Source: Oncomelania hupensis
Lineage: Eukaryota > Mollusca > Gastropoda > Littorinimorpha > Pomatiopsidae
Assembly: GCA_036898135.1 (NCBI GenBank)
Contig: CM072523.1
Span: 28,497,149-28,561,148 of the forward strand
DNA length: 64,000 nt
Direction of reading: 5' to 3'
Shown: in pieces, positions 1-11,649 of the stretch
Layout: the number at the start of each line of letters is the position of its first letter
Numbering within the stretch: the first letter of the stretch is position 1
The notes under the pieces: generated by a model
The model's input: the letters and a program-made list of their open reading frames with translations, nothing else
Database searches by the model: none
Told to the model about the DNA's origin: nothing
Program-made: the position numbers and the translations under genes

Positions 1-480
1 ATGAGAAGCAATAACAAAAATTTCCCGATCCTTTCTCAAGGCAGGGCGAACGATCTCTAGATATGAAGCGAGGAGGGCTCAGCACAAACACGCCTTTCAA
101 CCCACTCTCAAAGCACGGTGTGCAAGCATTGTGCAGCCTAGCCTACCTATCCACCACCCAGGTACAGTAGGATGACAGAATAGTACAGTGCAGGGTGCAC
201 TCCTGTTTTAAAGTTAATGCTAAAAGATTGTTTACAACGTTTTGACACTCATAAACTATGCTTGCTGGTAAGAGGACAGATTAATTTGCTGTAGCAGTTG
301 GCTAGTAGTAGGCTAAGTAGTCTATTAAGCCTCTCTCTCTCTCTCTCTCTCGCTCCCTCCCTCCCTCTCTCCTCCTCCTCCTTCTTCTCCCCCTCTCTCT
401 TCTTCGTCCTCTCTCTCTCCCCACAGTCCCACCTTCGCAATCTTCGTTAGGTTGCTTTCCTTCCCCATCTTTCAAATGAG
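1..480. other. No gene seen; pyrimidine-rich tract
   Basis: I see no coding signal here. Positions about 331-440 are a CT/CCT-rich tract whose open frames are only low-complexity translations. The rest is unremarkable single-copy-looking sequence. Confidence 0.6.
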
Positions 481-499
481 AGCAGACCTAATATCTCGA

Positions 500-600
500 G
501 GTCTGGTCAGTGCACTTGTGCAGTCTATCGCCACACGGACTTTAAAGAATCCTGACGCTCATGTTCTAGAAGCATGGATGTTGGTTGCAGATCGCCGCGT
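500..600 (+). repeat. Dispersed repeat S2, 5' fragment
   Basis: The segment containing GGACTTTAAAGAATCCTGA and CTCATGTTCTAGA recurs at about 49895-49955 and, reverse-complemented, near 4945-4980. In the more complete copy at 49895-50150 it leads into a body with GGGCGCCTCGGGCGG. This looks like the 5' half of an interspersed SINE-like family; no RNA polymerase III boxes are evident in this fragment. Confidence 0.5.
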
Positions 601-630
601 TTTGAGTGTGATTTAAGAATATGTATAGCA

Positions 631-704
<74 letters not shown>
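631..704. repeat. (ATT)n microsatellite
   Basis: About 25 uninterrupted ATT units. The poly-isoleucine frame across it is a translation of the repeat, not a gene. Other ATT/AAT arrays in this window abut LINE/SINE tails, so this array may have started as a retroposon tail. Confidence 0.9.
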
Positions 705-706
<2 letters not shown>

Positions 707-769
707 GTGTAGCCGACCTCTTCCATCACCTGGAGTACAGCAGACCTATTACTGTGGACCAAAGGTGCC

Positions 770-890
770 CGTTTTGGGATGTGAGCGAAGTGTGCCTACT
801 TGTGTTGCAAAGGGGGTTGTCCGGTCCTGATTTGGCTCGGAGGAGTCCGCTGGACCTAAAGCAACAATTATGTAGAGAAGACTGTTAGTC
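770..890 (+). repeat. Dispersed repeat R4 (copy 1)
   Basis: Shares GTTGTCCGGTCCTGAT, then GGCTCGG and GAGTCCGCTGGACCTAAA, with the reverse complement of 29640-29710. The second copy continues into an ATGTA-type pentamer tail, which suggests the 3' end of a retroposon. No coding content is recognised. Confidence 0.6.
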
Positions 891-1980
891 AGAGAGATAC
901 GGGTGCCTGTGTTGTGCACGCGGTAAAGACGCTCTCTAGCCCTGTGTCAACAACAGGCACAGACAATATAATCTGGTGTAGTAATAAACTACCGCGAGTG
1001 AGCATGACTGCCAACCAAAAACGTGTAACTTTCCTCTTATTTAATATTCTGTAGTAATAAAATACCGCAAGGAAGCATGACCTTAAAAATAAAATAAAAT
1101 AAGAAGTGCAATTTCCCTCTTTAAGTTTTAATTAACAACCTGTGAATTGTACAGAAAGGAGTCAGGGTGCGGGTGGTGGAATTGTGCGTTTTCAAGTCTT
1201 TTAAGATTACGTTTTGTAGATTAATTGATTAATTAATGTAATTAATTAATTAACTTTTTTATTTCATTTGACGTCATCTGTGATATTAGACAGCATAATT
1301 ATTAAACTATACATTGTTTTGTAGACCTACTTCATATGTCGTTTTTGTTTGCCATTGTGATATTTGGCATAAAAGCGCAGCAAGTTTGTATTGGGTTCGA
1401 TCTTTCATTCAGCGTAGTAAAGTTATTTCGATTTTGGACTTGTGGCAAACAAGTTTTATTTTTCAAACTGTAAAGTGAGCAGTACTATAAGAACAATCTA
1501 CTTGTTTGCATGTAGAAGATCCCTCTTATCGTCTTTATACTTCCCTGCCTTTACTTGAAAAAGTAAGAAGTTTGCTTTGGGCTTTACCTGTCAAACAGCT
1601 CTTGCTGATAACGAAGTGTCTCGGTCTTGCACACCTTTTCCTCGTCCCCTAGACCCTAGCTTTCTCACCTCATCCACAGCTATACTTTAATAGTTTTCCT
1701 CTCTACACCCTTCTCCCTCTCTTTACCCCCCCCCCCCCACTTCATATAATCCAAGATATTCAGCTGAAAGATATTCAGCATTGCTTTCTTTCTGTCTGTC
1801 CTTATCTCGGCACTCCCAATCATCCCTCTCTCTGTCGGTCTCTGTCACTAATCTCTTTGTCTCTCTTTCTCTCCCCCCTTCACTGTTAGTGAAAACGTCA
1901 GTGTAATCCTCCAAATGTGCTTTTTGCTCATTGAGCTTGCTTTTATATTAATGGAGAATCGAGCAAAACAAAAATATAAC
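891..1980. other. Intergenic; no gene recognised
   Basis: AT-rich sequence with a TTAA/ATTAATT-rich patch near 1225-1260 and a poly-C run near 1728-1739. The pyrimidine-rich stretch 1780-1880 gives charged low-complexity frames on the minus strand that I do not accept as genes. Confidence 0.5.

Positions 1981-2073
<93 letters not shown>
1981..2073. repeat. (ATC)n microsatellite
   Basis: About 30 perfect ATC units directly abutting the tail of an RTE-like LINE fragment on the right. The poly-histidine reading is only the repeat. Confidence 0.9.
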
Positions 2074-2078
<5 letters not shown>

Positions 2079-2165
2079 CCTTTCCTATCTTTTCCCGTAA
2101 CTCAAAGGTAGTTGGGGCACCAAAGATAATCGTTTAACCAGCGTACCCCATCTTTCTCTGTTACC
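2074..2165 (-). mobile_element. RTE-like LINE, 5'-truncated copy A
   Basis: Read on the minus strand this is the last ~90 bp of the RTE-like family seen full length at 52661-55998. Diagnostic blocks are GGGGCACCA, GATCGTTTAACCAGC (here GATAATCGTTTAACCAGC) and CATCTTTCTCTGT, ending in a degenerate TCCTA pentamer tail. It is severely 5'-truncated and borders a CAT microsatellite, so the duplication cannot be defined. Confidence 0.85.
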
Positions 2166-3395
2166 ATCAACACGATCATACTATTAATAAATTATAGCTG
2201 CGATCTGATCGACGATGATTATGGATGATAATCATACTGCTGCTTCTGATGCTGATGCTGCTGCTGATGTGATCACGATGATGAAGATGATAACAATGAT
2301 TATTATATTTCTATAGCCTTTGGATATCTTTTTGCGGTTGGCTGGGCTATAAACAAAGTGAAAATGAAAGTTAAACATTTACAAATTGAAAATGAAAACT
2401 AAAAACATGTATCTTCCTTTGTATCCGTGTTTTCTATGAAGCTCATTGTTCCACAAGAAAAGACTTGCGGGAACGCGAGCCCTATTTCGGTTATTTGGGT
2501 TAAATCGGTATGTTGACATTAGCATAACTGGCCAAAAGAATGGGGATGTACGGGGCTAGTGGGGCGTGGACACTATATTTACAAGTAGAACCAGGTCATT
2601 TAAGGTCAACACGTCGTAGAGAAAAAAAGGCACCTGTAGATAATATATTGATGAAACAAGATCATCATATACATGTATGTGAAGAGACGTTAAAATGAAA
2701 TATTGAAATTGATTATGGAATTGATATTGAAACATACCTTATTAAGCCCCATTAAGACCTACCGATTCTCATAAGAATTACCCGGTCACACGTTGCAATA
2801 AGTTGTACAACAAGCTTGCGATAAAATCTAATGCAAATCTCTCGTAGATTCAGAGGATATAACTTGTTCTAATTCCTGTGATGAAATCATAAGTTCTGAC
2901 CAATCAGAACGTGCTGTGCGTCCTTGACATTGCGACTAGAGAAATGGCAGTGCCCACCATATCCTATCTGATCTGTCGAATTTCCTACTCATCTGTAACT
3001 AAAACAGCTAAATATGGCAAACAATCTTCTTTCTCACTATCCTCCGAACTGGGAGATGGGTGGGGGGGGGAGGAGAGATAGAGCGCTAGGCGAAGAGTAG
3101 AGGTTAGAAAAGAGCGTGAGGACAGAGTATAGTAGGGTGTCAGTGGTGGGGGTGCAAAACTAAAAACAAAACCTTGAGGCAAACGGAGAGTTGCGCTCTA
3201 ATTACTAAAAGACACAGGCGCCTGCAGGCAGGTTAGTTTACACATGTAAGCAATGTAGTGTGCCTGTGTTGTTGTTGTTCAGTGAGTCGGGTCTCGCTTG
3301 GTCGATGGTCCATCCGTATCTGGCTCCTGCTTCCCGTGCGACAAAGTCGCGTACTACACGTAGACCCATTATTTCCTTCTCAACAAGGATCCATG
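2166..3395. other. Intergenic; no gene recognised
   Basis: Mixed AT-rich sequence with short GAT/GCT trinucleotide patches (2205-2300) and a G-run near 3060. Short frames here have no recognisable domain. Confidence 0.5.
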
Positions 3396-3490
3396 TACTC
3401 AATAAAAATGACCGCCAAGGACTATCAATTATCAAGTCCCCTATACGCTGAAGTGTCCGGGGACGGTAATCTATCAATCGCATCGTATCA
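3396..3490 (+). repeat. SINE 3'-domain fragment
   Basis: Contains GTCCCCTATACGCTGAAGTG followed by TCCGGGGAC and a TAATCTA end. The same core occurs reverse-complemented at 16185-16215, and a diverged version (CCTATATGCGAAAGTGTC, then GACTATAATCTA) ends the tRNA-derived SINEs at 16651-16842 and 21399-21593. I infer a shared 3' domain; no tRNA head is visible at this locus. Confidence 0.5.
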
Positions 3491-3770
3491 ATTATCTCAT
3501 AATTGTTACAGTTTTCAAATTTAACTCAAACTGGGCGCACATTTTCAACAATAATGCCAACATTTCTATTTTTAAAACAATAATACTAAAGCTTTTTTTT
3601 TAAATGGAGCCGAAACAATGGTACTGGGGCCTAAACAACAGGCACCCACACAATGCGACGACATGGGACAGGGGCATAAGCCAAAAGGAACCCGACGGTT
3701 CTTTGGCTCTTGTACCCCAAAATCCTGATCCTCCTGCTTTATTTGGCAATACGTACATTATCGTATCGTA

Positions 3771-3968
<198 letters not shown>

Positions 3969-3969
<1 letters not shown>

Positions 3970-4149
3970 TCTTTTATCGGGAGGGGCATAGGATGTGGGG
4001 GGTGTACTCTTCTTCTTCTTCTTCTTCTTCTTCTTCTTCTTCTTCTTCTTCTTCTTCTTCTTCTCCTTCTCATTCTTCTTATCTTTTATCGGGAGGGGCA
4101 TAGCATGTGGGGGTGTACTCTTCTTCTTCTTCTTCTTCTTCTTCTTCTT

Positions 4150-4180
<31 letters not shown>

Positions 4181-4344
4181 TCTTTTATCGGGAGGGGCAT
4201 AGGATGTGGGGGTGTACTCTTCTTCTTCTTCTTCTTCTTCTTCTTCTTCTTCTTCTTCTTCTTCTTCTTCTTCTCCTTCTTTTTATATTTTATCGGGAAG
4301 GGCATAGGATGTGGGGTTGTACTCTTCTTCTTCTTCTTCTTCTT

Positions 4345-4375
<31 letters not shown>

Positions 4376-4420
4376 TCTTTTATCGGGATAGGATGTGGGG
4401 GTGTACATGTAGGTGGGAGG
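3969..4420. repeat. Higher-order satellite: TTC arrays with a 40-bp spacer
   Basis: Five near-identical spacers beginning TATCTTTTATCGGGA and ending GGGGTGTAC (starts near 3968, 4079, 4178, 4283 and 4374) alternate with TTC arrays of about 50-85 bp. The periodicity of roughly 100-110 bp is a higher-order repeat. The long Leu/Phe- and Lys-rich frames across it are artefacts of the triplet array. Confidence 0.9.
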
Positions 4421-4764
4421 TGTAGGATTTCCTGCATAGCAAAATGACGAGTGATTTGTTAGCATAGCAATTGGGACTTGATTTATGATGGGGCATCGAT
4501 CATAGGGCAAAATGTGCATTTACGACTAATATTGTCTTACTAATAAATCTTGCAACAACTTTTTTTTCACACATTAAAAAGAACGTCATTGCAAATATTA
4601 TGTGACAAACCGACTATTGAGTTGGAATTTATTATTTACCACTGACGTCAGAAGGAAACCTGACTCCTCCCCCCCGCCACCCCCCACCCCCACCCCAACA
4701 TAAAAAAATAAACAAAAATAAATAAATAAAAAATCCGAAGAAAATAATTAGCTCTTTTATGGTT
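4421..4764. other. Intergenic; no gene recognised
   Basis: AT-rich, with a C-rich stretch at about 4668-4697. Nothing coding is supported. Confidence 0.5.
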
Positions 4765-4985
4765 CCTATATTCCCATTTTCAGCTCAAGTGCTGCTCAAG
4801 GCACTGACCAATATAAGATCTAACCAGCCATACTTGCTGCCATTTTGCGCATCACCGTCTGACGCCTCAGACAACTGGGCGGTCGATCGGTAATGGGGAG
4901 AAGGGACCTAGTGCTTCTTGGGTGAATCTGTATAGTTGGTACTCACCCGTCTAGCACGTGAACGTCAGGATTATTAAAATGCGTG
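4765..4985 (-). repeat. Dispersed repeat S2 (minus copy)
   Basis: The left side has AGCTCAAGTGCTGCTCAAGG and the right side CGTGAACGTCAGGATTATT. These are the reverse complements of the two ends of the plus-strand copy at 49895-50150. The copy is diverged and about 220 bp long. The 3' body resembles the lower half of the tRNA-derived SINE at 25142-25326. Confidence 0.55.
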
Positions 4986-5596
4986 CGTGCACATAATATA
5001 CCTCGGTTTATACTCTCACCCGACGAAGAACATAAGTCTACATTTATACTTAGTGAGGGCTAGGGCTCAATCACAAAATTGCCGATTTTCAATTCACAAA
5101 CATTTGAAGAGTTTGATCGCTAAAGGTTCGCTGACGGTTTTCGCTTTTGAGACGCTTTCAACGGACAGTCGTTGAACATTACTCGCACAATAATTGATTA
5201 TAGTTGGAAGCGTGTAACCTGGTCTTAAGAAAGCAAATTTGTAACTTGACACCCCGGTGACATATTATGGATTTTTTTTAAAAACGTATGTGCAATGCAT
5301 CAGTGAATGCCTGTTTGGTCCTGTATGCTTGGACAGAGGATAACGCTGTTGTACCGGACTTAGGAGGACTCGTAATCTCTGCAGTCGTTCACTTGAGTGC
5401 AGACTCGGAGTCGAAGGCTAACTTTCATCTTTGAAAGAGAGACCCGATTATTTGCTAGCTATCTGTCCAACGAACCAAATAATTATGGCTATAACGAAAC
5501 TTGACAAAAGAATGACAAGAAATATAAAATGTAGAAGAAACAGGAGAAGGCGTAGACGATAAAACATGTTTAAAAGGAGGGATAAAGTACAGGAGG
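4986..5596. other. Intergenic; no gene recognised
   Basis: Low-complexity-free AT-rich sequence. Short frames show no family signature. Confidence 0.45.
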
Positions 5597-5886
5597 AGGA
5601 GAAGAAGAAGAAGAAGAAGAAGAAGAAGAAGAAGAAGAAGAAAAAGAAGAAGAAGAAGAAGAAGAAGAAGAAGAAGAAAAAGAACAACAACAACAACAAC
5701 AAGATTTAATTAATTAACGAATAAATCAATGGATAAGAAAATTATTGAATGCATATTATATATATATGAACGAGTAAGTGGTTCTATTACTTAACGTCTT
5801 TTTACTTGGTCTATAATTATACAGACATTGATCTGTGCGTCTGCGTACCTAAAGTGCATGCGTGTCCCCACTGAAAGAAGAAGAAG

Positions 5887-5923
<37 letters not shown>

Positions 5924-5945
5924 ACATCAACGACGACGACGACGA
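5597..5945. repeat. (GAA)n / (CAA)n / (GAC)n arrays
   Basis: GAA units from about 5605 to 5685 with CAA units to 5701, and a second GAA-CAA-GAC compound array at 5875-5945. Between them lies ordinary AT-rich sequence. Confidence 0.85.
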
Positions 5946-6773
5946 TTATGACGAGGTGAAGAAAGAGGAGGTTAAGGAGGAGGAGAAAAAATGTTGAGTG
6001 TTGGGAGGGAGGAAAAGGGAAAGGAAGGAAGTGGGCGGGGTTGAGGGGGGGGTGAGGGGTGTGTTAGGGGTAGGGGATTGCGAGCAGACAAGTACTACAA
6101 ACAAGTAGAAAGGAAGACCGCAGGGGAAGAAGTACACAAGCTAAAACTCATTAACTCTCTTAACATAGCAACGGTGGTAGATAGCACACGAGAGCTTTTA
6201 CTACGTCTGCTACAATGAAGAGACGAGCAGATCAGTCCCTCATACATTAACTCTGGTGTGCTATAATTCTGCCACTTTGCTATAGAGCTCTACGGGGCAC
6301 GCAACTTGTGTTAATTGTGTTAACGCTTCTGTGGAAAGACTGACGGATAAACAAACACCCGTAGCCAGCAGGCAGAAGGGTGAGAGTGGGGACAGGGTGA
6401 GAACAGGGGTGGAGTGGGCTTGGAGTGCGAGTGGGGGTTGGAGCATACCTGATGAATACCTAGAACAACACCGAATAATTACTGTAGTCTTCAGAGATGC
6501 CCGGACGGAACGGAAAACGATGCTTAACGTCCTATTGCATGAGCGTTAAGGACGATCACCACGTCGCCACCCTGACAACAATGACCATCATCATCACATC
6601 AAAAATGAGATCCCTGATGCCCGGACAGGTAATTCAGGTACGCAAACAGGCACTGAGATCAATGACAATATAATTATAGACGAAGTCCATAGAAGTTAAA
6701 TAATAGAAGACTTAATTAATTCACTAATTCATTGATTCCTTCGATAATTAAATAAAGAATTGTTTCTCCTTCT
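5946..6773. other. Intergenic; no gene recognised
   Basis: A purine-rich, G-run-containing strand (5950-6130) followed by unremarkable sequence. No conserved protein motif is visible. Confidence 0.5.
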
Positions 6774-6881
6774 TCGTTGTTGTTGTTGTTGTTGTTATTG
6801 TTGCTGTTTTTGTCTTCTTCTTCTTCTTCTTCTTCTTCTTCTTCTTCTTCTTCTTCTTCTTCTTCTTCTTCTTCTTCTTCT
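6774..6881. repeat. (TTG)n-(TTC)n array
   Basis: TTG/TTA units then about 23 TTC units. The Asn- and Glu-rich minus frame is only this array. Confidence 0.9.
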
Positions 6882-6918
6882 GTAGCATTCAGAGGGAACA
6901 TGGATATGAGGTGCGCAG

Positions 6919-7060
6919 ACACACAGGTCAATATTAATATAATTATAGACTAATTAAGTCAATAGACACACAGGTCAATATTAATATAATTATAGACTAA
7001 TTAAGTCAATAGACACACAGGTCAATATTAATATAATTATAGACTAAGTCAATAGACGTT
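6919..7060. repeat. 46-bp tandem repeat, three units
   Basis: Three consecutive near-identical units beginning ACACACAGGTCAATATTAAT and ending AAGTCAATAG; the last lacks a few internal bases. This indicates recent tandem duplication. Confidence 0.9.
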
Positions 7061-7135
7061 AAATAATAGAACCATTTGTTCATGCATGCATTTATACATT
7101 CTCTAAGTCATTGATTTCTTCGCTTATTAATTAAC

Positions 7136-7370
7136 TACTCCTCCTCCATCTTCTTTTTCTTCTTCTTCTCCTTCTTCTCATCCTCCTTCTTTTTCTCCCC
7201 TTCATACTCTTCCTCCTCTTTCTCTTCCTCCTGTTTCTCCTCCTCCTTCTCCTTTGTTCTTCTTCTTCTTCTTCTTCTTCTTCTTCTTGTTCTTCTTCTT
7301 CTTCTTCTTCTTCTTCTTCTTTTTTCTTCTCCTCCTCCTTCACCATCTGCTTCTCCTCCTCCTTATCGTC
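7136..7370. repeat. Imperfect TTC/CTC tract
   Basis: A long polypyrimidine tract on the plus strand with interrupted CTT/CTC/TTC units. The Arg/Glu-rich minus-strand frame is a repeat translation. Confidence 0.85.
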
Positions 7371-7735
7371 ATTATTAAAAGAAAATGGCTTAAATTAAAA
7401 CAACAACAACAAAAAGAAACGCTATCTTTCAACTTAAATAACAAGCACAGGGATTTGCTGCTACATATAAACTGCTGTGACACCTAATAAAACCTTTTTA
7501 TTTCCCTCCAGTAATTTACCAGACCGGTAATCCCGCATTTGGTTTTTTTATTATCAGGGAAAAAGCAATGAAAAAAAGGGTTGGTCTATTTTATTGTTCC
7601 GCCAATGCGAGTTATGTTCGGAAGTCGTAGATTGTAAAATCCTTCTTAAATAGGCTCACAGCATACGTATACTAAAGAAATAATCACGACTTGAAGAATA
7701 CTTAGAGATAAAACCTGGCCTTTGGAAGAAACGGA

Positions 7736-7855
7736 TCCTTCCAGTGCGCTAAACTTCCTTCGATGCGCTAAAACTCCTTCCATGTGTTCCTTCCATGGGC
7801 TAAAACTCCTTCCATGGGTTAAAACTCCTTCCATGGGCTAAAACTCCTTCGATAG
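7736..7855. repeat. ~21-bp minisatellite
   Basis: About five degenerate units of CCTTCCATGGGCTAAAACT, with variants such as GATGCGCTAAAACT. Short and locally duplicated. Confidence 0.8.
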
Positions 7856-9295
7856 TCTTTAGCTACTACACAGGTTACGAAGTTCAAAGACAAATTACAA
7901 GCGAATCGACATTCATGGAAAGCTCGCTCTTCTACAATGACAATTGATAGCTATTCTCACTTCAAGGACAACCAGCAGCTACAGAGAAACGCTATCCATA
8001 ATTATGCAGCTACGAAGACGCGGAGTAAGCGAAAGGATGAAAAGAGGGATAAAACTCGCCAAACCGGAACTTTGGAATGCAAGAAGGCAGTAGTGAAGTC
8101 TAAATGTGCTTCCCATAAATGATAATGTCGGTGTATTACTCTACTTGTATGATTTCACAAACAGTTCGCGATAACTCACACCCACACCCATGCCTACTAT
8201 AAAAAAAAAGAAAAAAAGAAGGGTGTGTGTTGGGAGTGAATATATTGGTGACATACTTGACAAACTATGTTTGAAATGTTGCCGGCAAGTGAACCTCAAT
8301 AAAAAGTTCGCCACACAGTTCGCTGCTCTTGAGGCAAGGGAGGCTAAATTATGATCCACAAAACATCTGAGCTTTGTCAAAGTGATCCTCTCCTGTACGT
8401 ATTGCCAAAATTAAAGCGTGTCCGACGCCATTTCTGTTCCTGGACAGTAAGTATTGCCAACATTAAAGTTAGTCCGATGTCATTTCATTAATTACACAAT
8501 TTTACATTATGATTATACTTTTATCATAGAAACGTTTAGCGATCCACATTATTAAGCAGAAAGCTCTCCGATAAAATTATTAAAACTAAGTTTGCAGTTT
8601 GCCTGTGACCGTCGTGGAAAATTGCAGGCGAAACCCTGGAATTAAGTGTTAACGCTATTAGGGACTGTACCTTAGTTGGGCTACTTGTTCAGTGGGCAAG
8701 GTTCTAGCTTATGCAGTCAGTTATTATCATATACTGTAGATTAGTACTTCCTTTGTCTAATGGTTAGTGCCTGTAGCATCTACTATGACGTTTTTGAAAG
8801 GGCAGCTGTAAGTCATGTACTAATTAATAAATATATAGCATGCATGCAAGCAAACACGTTGTGATTACAATTTTTTCAAATCTCTCATGCATAGAGCAAA
8901 AAGACATCCGTGAATTAAACATCTAAAGTGCTTTCCTACTCTCACATTTTGACCTAGGGTTTAGACTCACTTTAAATATAAAAGCTCTAGGAATGGACTG
9001 AAGGCCGTTATAGTTGGTATGTGTGTGTACGGATCTACCACGTACAACTCCTATGCCGTGGAATACACGAAATGCTAATCCGGTCTTTGCTGTTTATTTG
9101 CGTAACGCTTCAATTTTAAAGTGCCATGCCAGCGTTACAAGCTTTTGCAAACTTCGAGTGCGTATCCCAAAAATGACGGAAGCGGCGACGGAACCACAGC
9201 GAAACGAGGCAGCTCCAAGGATTCGTATGTGTCTTACGCCACTGATCTAAAAGAAATGGATATACCCTGGCTAGCTCTGTATGAAGCCAAAGTGC
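7856..9295. other. No supported gene; possible exon remnants near 9014-9315
   Basis: No domain is recognised. Two overlapping plus-strand frames (9014-9250 and 9121-9315) avoid low complexity and end at the inverted repeat of the 9.3-13.8 kb block. They match no family I know. They could be an untranslated leader, an exon of an unknown gene, or chance frames. Confidence 0.35.
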
Positions 9296-9819
9296 CGCCA
9301 TATTGGTACTCGTAGTCTAGTTTACTTTCGCTATTGTCGCTAGCAGGCATGAGGCAGTCTATGCTCTGTAATTCCTGGTCAGTTACTGAATTATTCTTGC
9401 ACTTTGAAAGAATTACGATAAAATATCATGCTACAACATAGGTTTAGAGTAGACTGTCAAGAACTAAATGATTTACGGATTTTGAGATCGTCACATTGGC
9501 ACTACGATTTCATTTTCGATAAAAGTGGCTAGTACTAGTAGGGCACAGCTGTTAAAAATTTTGTGTGGCTGTTTTTATCTAAACGTAATTTATAAAAGTA
9601 TCCCTTGGACTATCCCAGTCAGCTCATTTGCATGCTATATCAACTGCTGTTATCTTTATAAAATACTGGGGTTAATTGTAGTGGATGCTTGTTATTGTTA
9701 ATTTTATGTTTTGTTATTTTCTTTTAATTTTAGAACATGGGAGCTTTTTTCAAGATTTCTTATGTGCTATTTATCTTAAGTCCTTGTTTCTAATACACAG
9801 CTAATAATGATACATTTTT

Positions 9820-10041
9820 AGTTGAATATGTATGCAAAGTCAAGTGCTAAGGAAAAAAAAGCTTGTTTTGAGGAGCAAGTTTCAAAATAAGATCATCCAA
9901 ACAACTATAGAACAATCAAGCCACATAGAGATGATAGAAGGAGTAGAGAATGAGGACAGCAAAGAGGAGATCGCCCAATTTAGGTTAGTTGTAATGTCAT
10001 TGCTAATTGAAAATTGTATAGAGAAACACAATACCATGTGA
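9820..10041 (+). other. Possible exon, unknown product
   Basis: A 69-codon open frame (9832-10041) with normal amino-acid composition is preceded by an acceptor-like ACATTTTTAG near 9821 and contains a donor-like AG|GTTAGT near 9984. No family is recognised. It lies inside the inverted-repeat-bounded block and on the opposite strand to the THAP exons. Confidence 0.2.
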
Positions 10042-10510
10042 ACAAAGACACTACTTACAAACAAGTCTGAACAAAAATGAATGTGTGCAAGGTTAGAAAA
10101 TTTAATTCATTGTAAAAACCATGTACTCAAAAAATCCACCCTGCCAGCAAAGGTGTTCACAATAATTACATCTGTGTGCATGTCCCTATCTCCAAATACT
10201 GTTGCCTTTTTAACCAAGATAGCAAAATTCAACACAATTGTACAAAATACACAACAGCAGTACCTATTACAAATATTTATTTAACATCATTAACATGTCA
10301 TTCAGAACTTTGCTAATTAAGTTTATAATTATAAATGCTGTTTAAAGAACAAATACTTTCTGTTTATAGGTATATAAGCTAAAAGGGCCACACTTTGAAG
10401 GCTTTGTTTATTTTGGGCGAAAACGGGGTTATTCAAAAATTTGAGCTGTCATTAAACAATGATAAAGCGAACCAACTGCTAAAAGTCTGAATTTTCTATT
10501 TCTGTTCTGA

Positions 10511-10630
10511 CATGGAGTTATTTTTCCTATACCATACGCTCTTACAAGATACAAAGTGACAAGTGATCACACATGGAGTTATTTTCCCTATACCATATGC
10601 TCTTACAAGATACAAAGTGACAAGTGATCA
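10511..10630. repeat. 60-bp tandem duplication
   Basis: Two adjacent copies of a unit beginning CATGGAGTTATTTT and ending GACAAGTGATCACA, with only a few differences. Confidence 0.9.
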
Positions 10631-11649
10631 CAAGAAATGTATTTAATGTTGCAGCATCATAAAAGGAGTACAAATAAAACAGGGTGACAGTACATGCAAT
10701 ATAAGATTAAAAGATTAACCATTACATATTATCTGTACAAGGCAATACAACATTAAACAATTAAAATTATATATTTTTTTTGCAACAAGTTTTTATTTCA
10801 GCCTTTTTTATTCTTCCATTCCAGAGTTTCTTCAGACTCGACGTAAAAAAAAATCAACTATCTCATCCCTCAACATATCATACATTACAATAAAGCGATA
10901 TCACTATGGCAGTATGATTATATTATGATAATGATTAACTGAGGATGATAATAAAATAAAATATGATATAAGAGGCTGTTGTTTTATATATTATTAGTGA
11001 ACTTTCATAATACTACACTCACACAAATACAAAGTGGACACAACTGAAGTACTCCAAATGAAGATAAATTCACACATTTGTAACAACCGTTAACTCCCAA
11101 CTAACATAAACAAGAACAGGCAAATCATAATTGGATAGAAAAGGTGAAAGATCCCATCAGGGACTTTACAACAAATAACTGGTGTTGCCATAATAAGTAT
11201 ATGACACAAATACAAAGAAATATTCAGCTATGACAATATCTCATTCAGTAAAGGGATAGAAAATAACAAATATGATGAAATTAATAATAATAATAAAACA
11301 ATAATAAATAATAACATAACAAGGAAAATATAATAATTAGCATTATTACCAACACTGGTTCACTTTAGTTAAATATTCTCAGATACAAATATTTAATTGA
11401 GATTTAAAAAAAAATTACAAAACATAATAAAATAAAATTTACAAAAAGAATAAATTAATTAAAAAAATAAATAAATAAATAAATAAAATAAAATCTAATA
11501 ATAAATCTAGTAAGGGGAACACTTGAAAAAAACATGACATGCTTAAAAGTAAATTCAACAGCAAAAATACACAAATGATCATGTCAGTTATGATTCATAC
11601 TTTTCATTTCATCCTCTGCAACTACCTAGCCATGCAATGGAAACAAAAT

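Noticed and set aside
574..888. Frame with a long poly-isoleucine run
   Set aside because: It is the (ATT)n array translated; the downstream part is a dispersed repeat.
1915..2100. Poly-histidine frame
   Set aside because: Pure (ATC)n microsatellite, ending in LINE tail sequence.
3969..4420. CRISPR-like array (regular repeats and spacers)
   Set aside because: The repeated part is 40 bp but the 'spacers' are all TTC microsatellite, and the genome is eukaryotic.
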